The notes under the pieces were generated by a model. It had not been told where the DNA came from. It saw only the letters and a list, made by a program, of their open reading frames with translations, and searched no databases. 64,000 bases of DNA from an uncultured Bacilli bacterium (GTDB lineage Bacteria > Bacillota_I > Bacilli_A > RF39 > UBA660), in NCBI GenBank assembly GCA_934129885.1, contig CAKOWU010000006.1, forward strand, positions 1 to 64,000, read 5' to 3'. The translations under genes were made by a program, and so were the position numbers. Positions 17,156 through 26,089 of the stretch are shown here, in pieces (within the stretch, counting starts at the first letter, position 1; each line of letters begins with the position of its first letter).

Positions 17156-18265
17156 ATGGTGGATAATAGCTATGGGGATAATATGTTTAGTAAAAATTCA
17201 GGTTTTCTAAAAAAACAATCAGATATTGTCTCATTATCTAATAGTAATGATTTTGATGATTGGATTAATGAAGTTAATCAGATATTTGATGAGATAGAAA
17301 ACGGTAAATCCGAAGGGAAATATAAACATTTAACAAAAACAGATTTAGAAGAATTATGTGATATAGTAAAATCGTATAAAGATTATAATGCTTCTGAGGC
17401 TGCCTCTAAGCTTTTATATGCAATGATGAAGATTCAAGATAGACTTTTTGAAGAAAAGTTTTTACTTCTACAAACTAAAGATATATTAGATTCATTAAAT
17501 TCATTACATTTTCCACATTTTGGTCAAAAACAAATTGCTACTAAAGATGGTGACGCTAGTAATGTTGCGTTGTCAGTTTTGCCTTATGCTATAGCTAGTG
17601 GCTATATAGAGAATCCTAGTAAAAAAACTGTAATTATTGCTAAATTAATTGGGAGAGATATATTGAATGACTATCAAGAAAAATCTAAAACGTTAGATAA
17701 AGGATGTTTACCTTTTGTGGATGAGGAAAAAAACGGTATAATGGCAATTATGAATGTAGTTAGGGTAAATGCTAAAAAATTAGTGGCAGGTAAGCAACTT
17801 GAAAATTGTATATATCCGGAAACTACTATGGCTTATATATATTCTTTATTAAAAGATGATATAAAAAATCCTTTTAAATACCTTGACTTTTTAAAGAAAA
17901 AAATTAAACAAAATGCTAGTGATACTTATTTAAATATTATTGCTCTTTATTCTGCTGATGATTTATTAGAAGGGCAGGTTGCTATTAGTGAAATGGAGTG
18001 CGATATTGAAGATAGGGTGATTTACAATCCAATTAAGTTTTCATTTGATGATAATATTATTATAATAGGACTTGCTAAGAAATTAAAATCTGATGGCTCT
18101 TATTTAGATGATTTTATTAAGTTATTAGTAGAAAATGGTTTGGCAAATGACCTTAATAATGTAAAAATAAAAGATTTTGAATTAGAATATGATCTATATA
18201 ATAAGAAAGAAAAAAGTTATCAATATAAATTAAATTATAAAGATGATAAAATTAATGATTTGTAA
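17156..18265 (+). CDS. Unknown 369-aa protein, first gene of the sigma-helicase block
   Basis: The start ATG 17156 has a strong RBS (GAGGGGAGAG) and lies just after a consensus promoter; the ORF extends upstream to 17129 without an RBS. The product is soluble, with no signal peptide or membrane segment. The first 90 residues are acidic and helical (NDFDDWINEVNQIFDEIENG), and a central alpha/beta-like part follows, with FPHFGQKQIATKDGDASNVALSVLPYAIASGYI. I do not recognise a domain. The next gene starts 33 bp later in the same direction. It is probably a structural or regulatory component of the block. Confidence 0.75.
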   Translation: MVDNSYGDNMFSKNSGFLKKQSDIVSLSNSNDFDDWINEVNQIFDEIENGKSEGKYKHLTKTDLEELCDIVKSYKDYNASEAASKLLYAMMKIQDRLFEEKFLLLQTKDILDSLNSLHFPHFGQKQIATKDGDASNVALSVLPYAIASGYIENPSKKTVIIAKLIGRDILNDYQEKSKTLDKGCLPFVDEEKNGIMAIMNVVRVNAKKLVAGKQLENCIYPETTMAYIYSLLKDDIKNPFKYLDFLKKKIKQNASDTYLNIIALYSADDLLEGQVAISEMECDIEDRVIYNPIKFSFDDNIIIIGLAKKLKSDGSYLDDFIKLLVENGLANDLNNVKIKDFELEYDLYNKKEKSYQYKLNYKDDKINDL

Positions 18266-18298
18266 AATATATAATTATTAAACGAGGGGGAGATAAAA

Positions 18299-19024
18299 AT
18301 GTTAAGTAATGATATAATAATAAAATTTTTAAATGATATTGAAAATCCAGGAATAAATGTAAGCAAACGTGTGGAGCAATATTTGTCTATTGTACCTGGC
18401 GACAAAAAGAAACAAACAATTTATGAAGTGATTGATGGGTTGAAAGAAATTAAAGAAGAAAAAGAAGTTTTAGAATCTTGTGAATTGTTTGAAAGACAAA
18501 TAAAAATTTTAGATGAGATAATTAAGGAACTTATAAAAAGAGGAAAACATATGAATAAAAAAGTGCATATGAATAAAAAAGAAGATTTTGCTGATAAACA
18601 AGAACAGAATAATAAACAAGTATTTTCTGAAGAAACTGAAAAAGCACCTGAGGTTACTGAAAATTTAAATGGGGGTGATACTTTGGATAATTCAGAGAGT
18701 ATTAATGAAACAGAGGAGTTAGAACAAGTTAATATTAGTGCACAAGAATCTTCAGATAAAATAGAAAATTTTACTGGACAAGTAAGTAAAGATGAACTTG
18801 AAAATTATATATGTTTATTGAAAGAGCAATTTGATTCGTTAAAAGAAACAAATGACATAAAAGAGGCTTTAATTGATAAAATAAATGAAGTTCAAGCGGA
18901 AATAGCTAAAGAAATTGAAAGAGGTATTCAGTTGGATGAACAATTAATTGCTTTGCAAAGTAAGAATATTGGAATAAAAGAGGATGGAAATGATGGACGT
19001 CAATTTGTTAAAAACAATGAATGA
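18299..19024 (+). CDS. Coiled-coil protein of the sigma-helicase block, 241 aa
   Basis: ATG 18299 follows GAGGGGGAGATAAAA. Residues 1-85 are helical. Residues 90-160 are a Glu/Asn/Ser-rich low-complexity linker (NKKEDFADKQEQNNKQVFSE and following). Residues 160-225 form a predicted coiled coil (LENYICLLKEQFDSLKETND, then EIERGIQLDEQLIALQS). No enzymatic motif is visible. It ends in TGA, confirming that TGA is a stop here. Its 3' end overlaps a 42-codon ORF. Its probable role is oligomerisation or scaffolding with neighbours, which is inference. Confidence 0.7.
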   Translation: MLSNDIIIKFLNDIENPGINVSKRVEQYLSIVPGDKKKQTIYEVIDGLKEIKEEKEVLESCELFERQIKILDEIIKELIKRGKHMNKKVHMNKKEDFADKQEQNNKQVFSEETEKAPEVTENLNGGDTLDNSESINETEELEQVNISAQESSDKIENFTGQVSKDELENYICLLKEQFDSLKETNDIKEALIDKINEVQAEIAKEIERGIQLDEQLIALQSKNIGIKEDGNDGRQFVKNNE

Positions 19025-19121
19025 AAAACAATTACAAGAATTGTTAGAAAGCCTTGAAAATGAATTGCAGATTTTGAAGCTTAAAAATTTGAAGAAAGAA
19101 ATATTAATTGAAACGCTATAA
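18993..19121 (+). CDS. Small helical peptide, 42 aa
   Basis: ATG 18993 follows AGAGGATGGAA and overlaps the previous gene by 32 bp. The peptide begins MDVNLLKTMNEKQLQELL and ends KKEILIETL, with a heptad-like Leu pattern throughout, so it is probably one long amphipathic helix. A terminator begins at its stop codon. The good RBS, overlap and heptad pattern suggest it is real, perhaps a partner of the coiled-coil protein before it. Confidence 0.55.
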   Translation: MDVNLLKTMNEKQLQELLESLENELQILKLKNLKKEILIETL

Positions 19122-19142
19122 GCTGTTTTTACGGCTTTTTTC
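19120..19142 (+). terminator. Terminator between the two halves of the block
   Basis: AAGCTG, loop TTTTTA, CGGCTT and Ts. It separates the first three genes from the sigma-helicase transcript. Confidence 0.7.
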
Positions 19143-19217
19143 CATAGTGATTTTATGGAAATTTGGTATACAAAAATGTAAAACTTTAAGTAAAATTAGT
19201 TACTGTTTACATAATTC

Positions 19218-19248
19218 TTGATAAATGTTGCTTTTCTTATGCTATAAT
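19218..19248 (+). promoter_or_regulatory. Promoter of the sigma factor-helicase operon
   Basis: TTGATA at 19218-19223 and an extended -10 TGCTATAAT at 19240-19248 (19-bp spacer). It lies 34 bp before the sigma factor start. Confidence 0.65.
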
Positions 19249-19281
19249 GAAAAAAATAGAGTGTTATAGGGGGTGGACGCT

Positions 19282-20712
19282 ATGGATAAATATATATTGC
19301 CAAAAAATTTGGCTAAATACGGATATGGCTGTGATGATCCTGTTAGGACTGCTTTTTCGGTAGATGAAGAGGGATTATTTGATTATGATTCTTTAGAATC
19401 AATTGACGATGATATATTAGATGAAGAAACTGTTAAAGTAAATGTGAATAAAATTATAACGGTTGTTGATAATTTGGCGTATGAACATAGAAAACTTTTA
19501 AAAAACGGGAGTCAATATTTTGAACTGGAGTCAATTATACCATTACATGAAATAAAAGAAAAATTTGATAATGATAATGAGATTAAATTGGCTTTGGATT
19601 ATGCAATTAGTATGGGTTATAAAATTCGTGGTAATGATGCTGATATGGAAAGTGAACAAGAAAATTATTATAGACATGCGGATAATGCTAAAATTAATTT
19701 ACCAATACCATATGAAAGAAATTATCAAAATCAATTACTAGAACAATTAATTACATATAGAAATATATTGTGTTCTTTAATGTATTTAGATGGCGAAAAT
19801 GTGTCTTTTGAAAAAAAAGACACCATAAAATTAAACATGGATGATGACACAGAAGAATTTTTAGCTTTTAAAAATAAATATTCAGAAATATTTTCAGAAT
19901 ATTATCGAATTAGGGGTGAAATAGCTGAGCATAATATGAGGTTAGTAAATTGGTGGTTCTATAAACAGAAAATAAAGGAGATAAATACTGAAAATTTTAT
20001 TTCTACTGGTTATCTAATTTTGTTTAAGGCTATCGATAATTATGTGCGCAAGCCAGAAAATTTGAAAAATTATGCATTATCAACATTTATATGTAATCAA
20101 CTTAATTGGATGTTTGTTAAGAGTAATAAAGGTATAGCAGAATATGATGATACTACTTTTATAAGGCTTCCGGATTATATTGTTACGCAAATAAATAAAT
20201 ATAAAAAAGTTAGAAATGCTTTGTCTGAGTTTGGTGAACCTACAAGTAGTGAGATAGGGGGAGCGATGGGACTTTATAGTGAAAGAGTTAGGGAACTTGA
20301 AATGTTAGATGAAAGAAAAAAAGTTTTGAGTTTAGATGAACTACTTTCTCAAAATCTAGATTTAGAAATTTATTCAGTTGGTTTAGAGAAACCAATGGTT
20401 TCTCATGATCCGGAATTGGTGGCAGAATTTAATGAGGTTAAAGAAAGCGTGTCTAGAGTATTGGATAGATTTTCTGAAAGAGAAAGAAAAGTTATTGAAC
20501 TAAGATTTGGACTAAAAGATGGTTACCAACGTACTCTTGAAGAAGTCGCCCGTGAATTTGGTGTAACTAGAGAGAGAATAGCACAAATGGAAAGTAAGGT
20601 TTTAGCAAAATTACGTCTTGCTTCTAATAGTTCAGAACTTAATAAATATGTAGTTGATGGTGTTAGTCCGTATTCAGAGATAGAGGCAGAATATGGCGGT
20701 CGCACTTTATAA
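19282..20712 (+). CDS. Divergent sigma-70 family factor with regions 1.1 to 4
   Basis: The 476-residue protein has a region-1.1-like helical part (HEIKEKFDNDNEIKLALDYAISMGYKI, about 90-120). It has a region 2 (AEHNMRLVNWWFYKQKI, then FISTGYLILFKAIDNYV, about 215-280), region 3 (FIRLPDYIVTQINKYKKVRNALSEFG) and a well-conserved region 4 (RFSERERKVIELRFGLKDGYQRTLEEVAREFGVTRERIAQMESKVLAKLR). Region 2.3/2.4, normally YATWWIRQAI, reads STFICNQLNWMFVKS, so melting or -10 recognition should differ from the housekeeping factor. ATG 19282 follows GGGGGTGGACGCT. The helicase gene starts inside its last codons, implying coupled production. Confidence 0.88.
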   Translation: MDKYILPKNLAKYGYGCDDPVRTAFSVDEEGLFDYDSLESIDDDILDEETVKVNVNKIITVVDNLAYEHRKLLKNGSQYFELESIIPLHEIKEKFDNDNEIKLALDYAISMGYKIRGNDADMESEQENYYRHADNAKINLPIPYERNYQNQLLEQLITYRNILCSLMYLDGENVSFEKKDTIKLNMDDDTEEFLAFKNKYSEIFSEYYRIRGEIAEHNMRLVNWWFYKQKIKEINTENFISTGYLILFKAIDNYVRKPENLKNYALSTFICNQLNWMFVKSNKGIAEYDDTTFIRLPDYIVTQINKYKKVRNALSEFGEPTSSEIGGAMGLYSERVRELEMLDERKKVLSLDELLSQNLDLEIYSVGLEKPMVSHDPELVAEFNEVKESVSRVLDRFSERERKVIELRFGLKDGYQRTLEEVAREFGVTRERIAQMESKVLAKLRLASNSSELNKYVVDGVSPYSEIEAEYGGRTL

Positions 20713-23317
20713 ACATAATGAAGAAGCTTATCAAAAATTAATAAGTACTTTAAAAAATAATAAGTATGCTACTATAAATCATGCGACAGGAACAGGAAAA
20801 TCATATATAATTTTAAAATATATGGAAGAACATCCAAACGCAAGAATTTTGTATATTGCTCCTACGTATGAAATAATTAATCAATTGATAAATAGAGATG
20901 CTCCTAAGCTGGGAATAGAAAAATTAGATAATGTTGATACTTTGATATATAGAACTTTACTAGATAAAAATATGAGTGATTTGGCTTTGAATTATGATGT
21001 TTTTATACTTGATGAATATCATAGAGCAGGTGCAAAAAAGACAAATAATAGAATTAAAGAATTAAAAGAAATTATAAATAATGCCGATAAAAAAATGATT
21101 GGTTTTTCAGCGACACCAACCAGATATTTAGATAATAAAAGAAATATGAAAGAAGAATTGTTTGAAGATGTAGAAGCATCTGAACTTTCAGTAGCTACTG
21201 CTATGGCTAATAATCTTTTGCCAGTGCCACTTTACGTGGTGTCAAAAATGGCTTTAAAGGATGATTATGCTAAGGCTATTCGTAGCGTTGATAGATTGTT
21301 TCCGTCGTCTAGAAAGCAGAAATTACTTAGAGAATTAAACAGTATTTTTCCGCAAGGTGAGAGTTACAAGAAAACTATTAATAAATATGTAAAAGAAAAT
21401 AGCAAAAATATTGTCTTCTGTTCAACTATTGGTGATTTAAATGAGACTATCAAAGAAAGTGAACTATGGTTTGAAGATTATGATAATGTATTTAGATATG
21501 CGATACATTCTGGTAAAACTCATGAGGAAAATATTCGAACTTTAAATGAATTTAATTTGACTAATAATGGATTATCAGTGCTTTTTGTTATAAATATTTT
21601 AAATGAAGGTATTCATGTTGATTCTGTAGATAATATAATTTTAAATAGAAGGACTACTTCACCTATTATATATTTGCAACAAATTGGAAGAGTATTATCG
21701 GCAAATCAAGTCAATAGAGATGTAACGATAATTGATTTAGTAAACAATTTTGATGCAACTAAAGAAATTAGGGAATTATTTTTGGATATTGAAGATGAAA
21801 TAAATAAAAAAATGGGTGAAGATTCTTTACAAAAAGAGTTATATCAGGAAAAATTAAACAAATTAAAATCTGCTCACGCAACTGCGGAAACACTTGAAAG
21901 ACTTAGAAATATTAGGAATGAAGTAACGAGAGAAACAATCATTGATTCAAAAATAGAAAATTCTATAAATATTTTAGATTGTTATCAAAAGCAAATAAAA
22001 AAACGTTTAACTATGTATAACATTTTAGATCCGAAAGTAAAAAATGCTTATATTTATATTTATAAGTATGTCAATTATATAACTAATGAACAATTTGATC
22101 TGCTGAAAGAAATAGATATGGTACTTCCTTTAGAACTTCAAGTAACTTTTGAGGAGAGGAAAGAACAGTTAAAGGGTTATAATAGTATATTTTTAAGAGA
22201 TATGGCTGTTTTGAAACAGAATTTTGAAGATGTACTTGTTGCTTTAGATACTCATATACCAGATGCAAATTCAAGCGATGAAGAAGAACGTGCACTTGGT
22301 AATATTTATATGGATTTATTGGTAAGCAGTAATAAAGATGATTTAAATTTACTTAAGAATAAGGCGATAAAATTTGATTTATCACCAATTGAAAAAGCTT
22401 TATTTAGAATGGAATTATCAAATGAAGAAATTGAAAAATTGATAATTAGTGCTTATGATTCTTATAAAGGTGATTCGGTGTCAGAACAAATTAAAAAGGC
22501 TTTATCTAGTGTTTATGGTGAAAATAAAAAGTACGATGAATTGATTATAAAACTTTTAAATTTAATTGAAAAAAGAGAAAATCAGCAAATAGAAAAAATA
22601 AATAAAAATTTAAAATTGATTAGATTATTAAATCAAATAACTGAAGATAAAGATGATTATGAAGATGATTACTACTTTATGGAAGATTTTGAAAAATTAT
22701 CTATGAAGGAGCAAATGGAAGTTAATAAAAAAATAGAATTTGCAAGGCATCGTAAATATTATAAGATGATGAAGCAATTAAATAGTACTTATAGTATTAG
22801 TGAGTATATGGATATTTATAGTAAGTTAGATGAAGATAATATTGACTACTATAGAGAAGTGATTGCTGAGTGTAAAAATTTAAATAATCTTCTTAAAGAT
22901 TACGTAAAAAATGATGGTGATTTAAAAGAAGAAGTATTAGACGAAATTAGCCAAATGCTACAAAAAAGAGGAATGATTTTGGATGATATTAAGAAGACTA
23001 TGCAGAAAAATAAAACAAAATTTTATTCAAAATTATTGGAAGAAGATATTCAATTAGAAAAAAAAGATTTTCTTTGTTTATATACTAGATTTATAAAAGT
23101 CCATGAAAGGAAGCCGTTGCAGGAAATAGAAGAGGAGGCAACTCTTTATGAACAATATTGGGATTATCTAAATATATTTTCAAAGGGGGAAATAGATTGT
23201 ATATTGAAAAAAGTAAATACTAATAAGGTACTTGATAATACTTTAAAAATGCGTCGCAAATATTATAGTAAGCAACTGAACGTAAGGTTTCAAAATAACG
23301 GGAGGCAGGTAAAATGA
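20693..23317 (+). CDS. SF2 DExH helicase (COG1061/SSL2-like) with long C-terminal helical region
   Basis: The 874-residue protein has the SF2 core in residues 1-380: HATGTGKSYIIL (Walker A), ILYIAPTYEII (Ia), FILDEYHRAG (DExH), GFSATPTRYL (III), IVFCSTIGD (IV), VLFVINILNEGIHVDSVDN (V) and IIYLQQIGRVLS (VI). These resemble the SSL2/UvrB-type DNA translocases. Residues 400-870 are almost all helical, highly charged and without a recognised domain. The start overlaps the sigma gene by 20 bp, and the stop overlaps the next ATG (ATGA). No nuclease or methylase motif is seen, so it is not a normal restriction subunit. Confidence 0.85.
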   Translation: MAVALYKHNEEAYQKLISTLKNNKYATINHATGTGKSYIILKYMEEHPNARILYIAPTYEIINQLINRDAPKLGIEKLDNVDTLIYRTLLDKNMSDLALNYDVFILDEYHRAGAKKTNNRIKELKEIINNADKKMIGFSATPTRYLDNKRNMKEELFEDVEASELSVATAMANNLLPVPLYVVSKMALKDDYAKAIRSVDRLFPSSRKQKLLRELNSIFPQGESYKKTINKYVKENSKNIVFCSTIGDLNETIKESELWFEDYDNVFRYAIHSGKTHEENIRTLNEFNLTNNGLSVLFVINILNEGIHVDSVDNIILNRRTTSPIIYLQQIGRVLSANQVNRDVTIIDLVNNFDATKEIRELFLDIEDEINKKMGEDSLQKELYQEKLNKLKSAHATAETLERLRNIRNEVTRETIIDSKIENSINILDCYQKQIKKRLTMYNILDPKVKNAYIYIYKYVNYITNEQFDLLKEIDMVLPLELQVTFEERKEQLKGYNSIFLRDMAVLKQNFEDVLVALDTHIPDANSSDEEERALGNIYMDLLVSSNKDDLNLLKNKAIKFDLSPIEKALFRMELSNEEIEKLIISAYDSYKGDSVSEQIKKALSSVYGENKKYDELIIKLLNLIEKRENQQIEKINKNLKLIRLLNQITEDKDDYEDDYYFMEDFEKLSMKEQMEVNKKIEFARHRKYYKMMKQLNSTYSISEYMDIYSKLDEDNIDYYREVIAECKNLNNLLKDYVKNDGDLKEEVLDEISQMLQKRGMILDDIKKTMQKNKTKFYSKLLEEDIQLEKKDFLCLYTRFIKVHERKPLQEIEEEATLYEQYWDYLNIFSKGEIDCILKKVNTNKVLDNTLKMRRKYYSKQLNVRFQNNGRQVK

Positions 23318-25302
23318 ACTTTGAAGAATATTTAAAATTAGCAATAGAGGATGAAAATATTAATTTAATTGGAATATTGGTGGAAAAATATAGAACGGAA
23401 GGGATTGAAGCCGTAGAAAGTCTTTTGTCTAGCTATAATCCAGAAAATAAAGATAAAAGTCAATTTTTTACTCCTCTGGTGGAAAAATGTCAAGAATTGA
23501 TGGAAACCGCTAATGAAGAAGAAAAGAATATATATGAGGCAATAATAGATTTTTGTCAGGCACAGCCTAAAGATGAATATGATTTTTTAAATGGAGGTAG
23601 TAGTAAATTTAAAGTTTTTTTTGCAGGTAAGTCTTTAGAATGCTGGAAAAACCTGGATCCTGCTTATCGAGTAAAATTTTTAGATTGTATTGAAAATTAT
23701 CTTTCCTCTGAACATGATGAAATTGCATTAGTTGATGTTAAAACTTTGTATTCTTTCAATAGTGGAATAACTGTTAGAAGACGAAAGTATGCTAGATTTA
23801 ATCGTATAATTTTTTATCGTGTTCCAGCTGATAGATGTGTAGTAATACTTGGAATGTTTAAAAGAACTGGTAATGCATTAGATTATTCTAAATTTATTCC
23901 AGTTGATAAAAAACTAGATTCTATTGAAGAGTCACGAAAAGCTTTTTTGAATGGAACTTTAAGTTTGGATAATGAACACTATAGCGTTGTAAAAGAAATA
24001 AAGAAATTTTTGTTTAGAGTAAATAAAAATGAGTATCCAACATCATTGGAAATAAAAGATATTTTGCCTGAAACTACGCTTTCTACTGGTGACGATTCAA
24101 TAACTGATGTATCAGCGTTGACAAAGTTAGATGATGAGGTAATTGAAGATGGTGTGAAAATTGCAGAATCTAGTGAAAACACAGTGGTTGAAACTGGTAT
24201 GAAAGTGTTATCTAGTGAAGAAGATATACCTAAGTCTAAAGTGAGAAAAAGCAAGAGAAATAACAGAACTGGAATACCTGATGTTATGTGGCTTAGTAGG
24301 TTTGATGTTGCCAAAGTCTTTTATGATAAATATGGTCATTTGAATTTTGATGAGGTCACTGAATGTGCTGAACTTGGATATTTGAATATGAAGATGTGGT
24401 TAGACGAACAGAAAAAGTTATTTCAAAGAGGACTTCTTTCGAAGCAGCAATGTGAAAAATTAAAAGAAATTGGTATTTCTTTTGAAACACCTTCTAAAGA
24501 AGATGAAAAAATTGAGGTCTTGACTCTTGAAGTTACGGAAGAAGATGCAAAAAGTGAAAAGTCTCCTGCTATTGTACTTCCAAACGATTCTTTCTTTGAT
24601 GAGAGGTCAGTAATAAATGCTATAAATGATATTACTTTAGTAGAACCTTTAAGGTTACTTTCTGTGGAAGAACTTAATAGTTTAGATGAAGGTTTTATAG
24701 ATGATTTTACTATAGTATATAATTATAAAAAAGAAACTGGTACAATTGATATCCATGATAAAAATTTTAATATTGGTGAAAATGCTGGTAAAGTAAATAA
24801 TATTATTAAAAAATGGAATAAGAAGAAAAATAAGTTTAATGAAGTAAAAAGAAAATTAATTGATGAATTGTGTATGTCTTTAAAAGAAGAAGAATTAGCC
24901 AAGTCTGTTGTTCTTGCCGAAGAATCAACGGATGGGGATTTTAGTTTGGTATTACAATCTTTTGATGATGTTAGGGGGGCGATTCTTGGAGAAACCGAAG
25001 AAGAATCAACTCAGTCATTGGAAACTTTGGGAAATGAATTTATAAGTGATTGTGATGATTATCATATTCTAGCTAAAAAAATGAATATTTTAACTTTTAT
25101 TAATAATATGTCTGATGATAAAATTAAACAAATAAATGCAGTATTAAATTGTGATTTTAGCGATGATTATTCACCAAAGGAAACTTTGTTAATGCTTATT
25201 AATAATGTGTCTGATGAACATTTGGATCAAGTGCTAAAAATATTGGATAATGTTTATAGTAACGACGTGCCAACTGTCCATGATGGAAAATCAATTAGTT
25301 AA
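23314..25302 (+). CDS. Helicase-associated-domain protein, partner of the SF2 helicase
   Basis: This 662-residue acidic protein overlaps the helicase gene by 4 bp (ATGA) with RBS GGGAGGCAGG. Residues 1-240 are a globular unknown domain. After a charged linker, residues 330-390 match a helicase-associated (HA) module: MWLSRFDVAKVFYDKYGHLNF, LGYLNMKMWLDEQKKLFQRG and LLSKQQCEKLKEIGISFE. HA modules are small helical DNA-binding units usually fused in tandem to SF2 helicases. Here one is encoded separately, next to a helicase that lacks it. The C-terminal half is acidic and helical. Two similar segments near the C-terminus (FINNMSDDKIKQINAVLN and INNVSDEHLDQVLKILD) form a short internal repeat. 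Confidence 0.7.
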   Translation: MNFEEYLKLAIEDENINLIGILVEKYRTEGIEAVESLLSSYNPENKDKSQFFTPLVEKCQELMETANEEEKNIYEAIIDFCQAQPKDEYDFLNGGSSKFKVFFAGKSLECWKNLDPAYRVKFLDCIENYLSSEHDEIALVDVKTLYSFNSGITVRRRKYARFNRIIFYRVPADRCVVILGMFKRTGNALDYSKFIPVDKKLDSIEESRKAFLNGTLSLDNEHYSVVKEIKKFLFRVNKNEYPTSLEIKDILPETTLSTGDDSITDVSALTKLDDEVIEDGVKIAESSENTVVETGMKVLSSEEDIPKSKVRKSKRNNRTGIPDVMWLSRFDVAKVFYDKYGHLNFDEVTECAELGYLNMKMWLDEQKKLFQRGLLSKQQCEKLKEIGISFETPSKEDEKIEVLTLEVTEEDAKSEKSPAIVLPNDSFFDERSVINAINDITLVEPLRLLSVEELNSLDEGFIDDFTIVYNYKKETGTIDIHDKNFNIGENAGKVNNIIKKWNKKKNKFNEVKRKLIDELCMSLKEEELAKSVVLAEESTDGDFSLVLQSFDDVRGAILGETEEESTQSLETLGNEFISDCDDYHILAKKMNILTFINNMSDDKIKQINAVLNCDFSDDYSPKETLLMLINNVSDEHLDQVLKILDNVYSNDVPTVHDGKSIS

Positions 25303-25374
25303 GCTGGGTAGTGTGTCTTGATAAACATTGTGTTGTTGGTTTTTCTTACCAATACTAAATATTGTAGAATTCTA

Positions 25375-25415
25375 AAATACTCTATAAAGATGAAACTTTA
25401 TAGAGTATTTTTACA
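25375..25415. terminator. Bidirectional terminator between the block and cotJC
   Basis: AATACTCTATAAAG, loop ATGAAA, CTTTATAGAGTATT and Ts, the same hairpin as after typA. Confidence 0.85.
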
Positions 25416-25514
25416 TTTGTTTACATTTAAATACAAAATGTGATTATTTTTACAATAAGTTACTTATTGGTCAACTTTTTATTTATTTGTGTGGTTAAAT
25501 AAATTTTATTTTTT
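25375..25514. repeat. Right direct repeat bounding the sigma-helicase block
   Basis: Same orientation as and similar to 16660-16798 (see the left copy). The right copy runs into the last codons of cotJC, so before insertion typA and cotJC may have been neighbours separated by a single copy. Confidence 0.75.
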
Positions 25515-26078
25515 AGTTCCTTTGATTTTAGCGTCTAGATAGTAGTCTCTTAATTCTTTAAACCTTTGATAGTGAACGATTTCTCTTTCTCTTAAGAATG
25601 CTAGTGGTGCTAGTACGTCTGGGTCATTTGTTAGATCCATTAGGTGTTCGTAGGTGGCTCTGGCTCTTTGTTCAGCTCCCATATTACTTTCTAGATCGGC
25701 AATGTAGTCGCCTGCTACTTTGATATAGGACATGCTAAATGGATTACCGAAGGTGTCAGATGGGAATAGGTCTTTACCGAACTGTGCGTAGTTGGTGTCT
25801 AAACCTGCAGCTTTTATTTCTTCTAGGCTTGCGTCTTTGGTTAGTTGGTAAAGCATTGTACTGATGATTTCGACGTGAGCTAATTCTTCGGTACCAATGT
25901 CAGTTAGTAAGGCTTTACCTCTATCATCTGGCATACTGTATCTTTGATCTAGGTATTGCCAAGCGGCCGCTAATTCGCCGGCGGGACCGCCATATTGAGC
26001 AATTATATATTTGGCAAGTTTTAAATCTTTATTTTTAATATTTACAGGATACTGTAATTTTTTTTCATATTTCCACAT
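25506..26078 (-). CDS. cotJC: Spore coat protein CotJC (manganese-catalase fold)
   Basis: The 190-residue protein starts MWKYEKKLQYPVNIKNKDLKLAK, the CotJC opening. It keeps the ferritin-like four-helix bundle with metal-ligand blocks GGPAGELAAAWQYLDQR, IGTEELAHVEIISTML and REREIVHYQRFKELRDYY. CotJC belongs to the manganese catalase family and is a coat component in Bacillus and Clostridia spores. It sits 11 bp downstream of the fused cotJA/B gene on the same strand, the normal cotJ operon order. The RBS GGGGGTACC lies at 26081-26089. Confidence 0.93.
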   Translation of the reverse strand: MWKYEKKLQYPVNIKNKDLKLAKYIIAQYGGPAGELAAAWQYLDQRYSMPDDRGKALLTDIGTEELAHVEIISTMLYQLTKDASLEEIKAAGLDTNYAQFGKDLFPSDTFGNPFSMSYIKVAGDYIADLESNMGAEQRARATYEHLMDLTNDPDVLAPLAFLREREIVHYQRFKELRDYYLDAKIKGTKK

Positions 26079-26089
26079 AATGGTACCCC

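Noticed and set aside
20693..23317. Type I or III restriction system
   Set aside because: There is a helicase but no methylase, specificity subunit or nuclease motif in the block.
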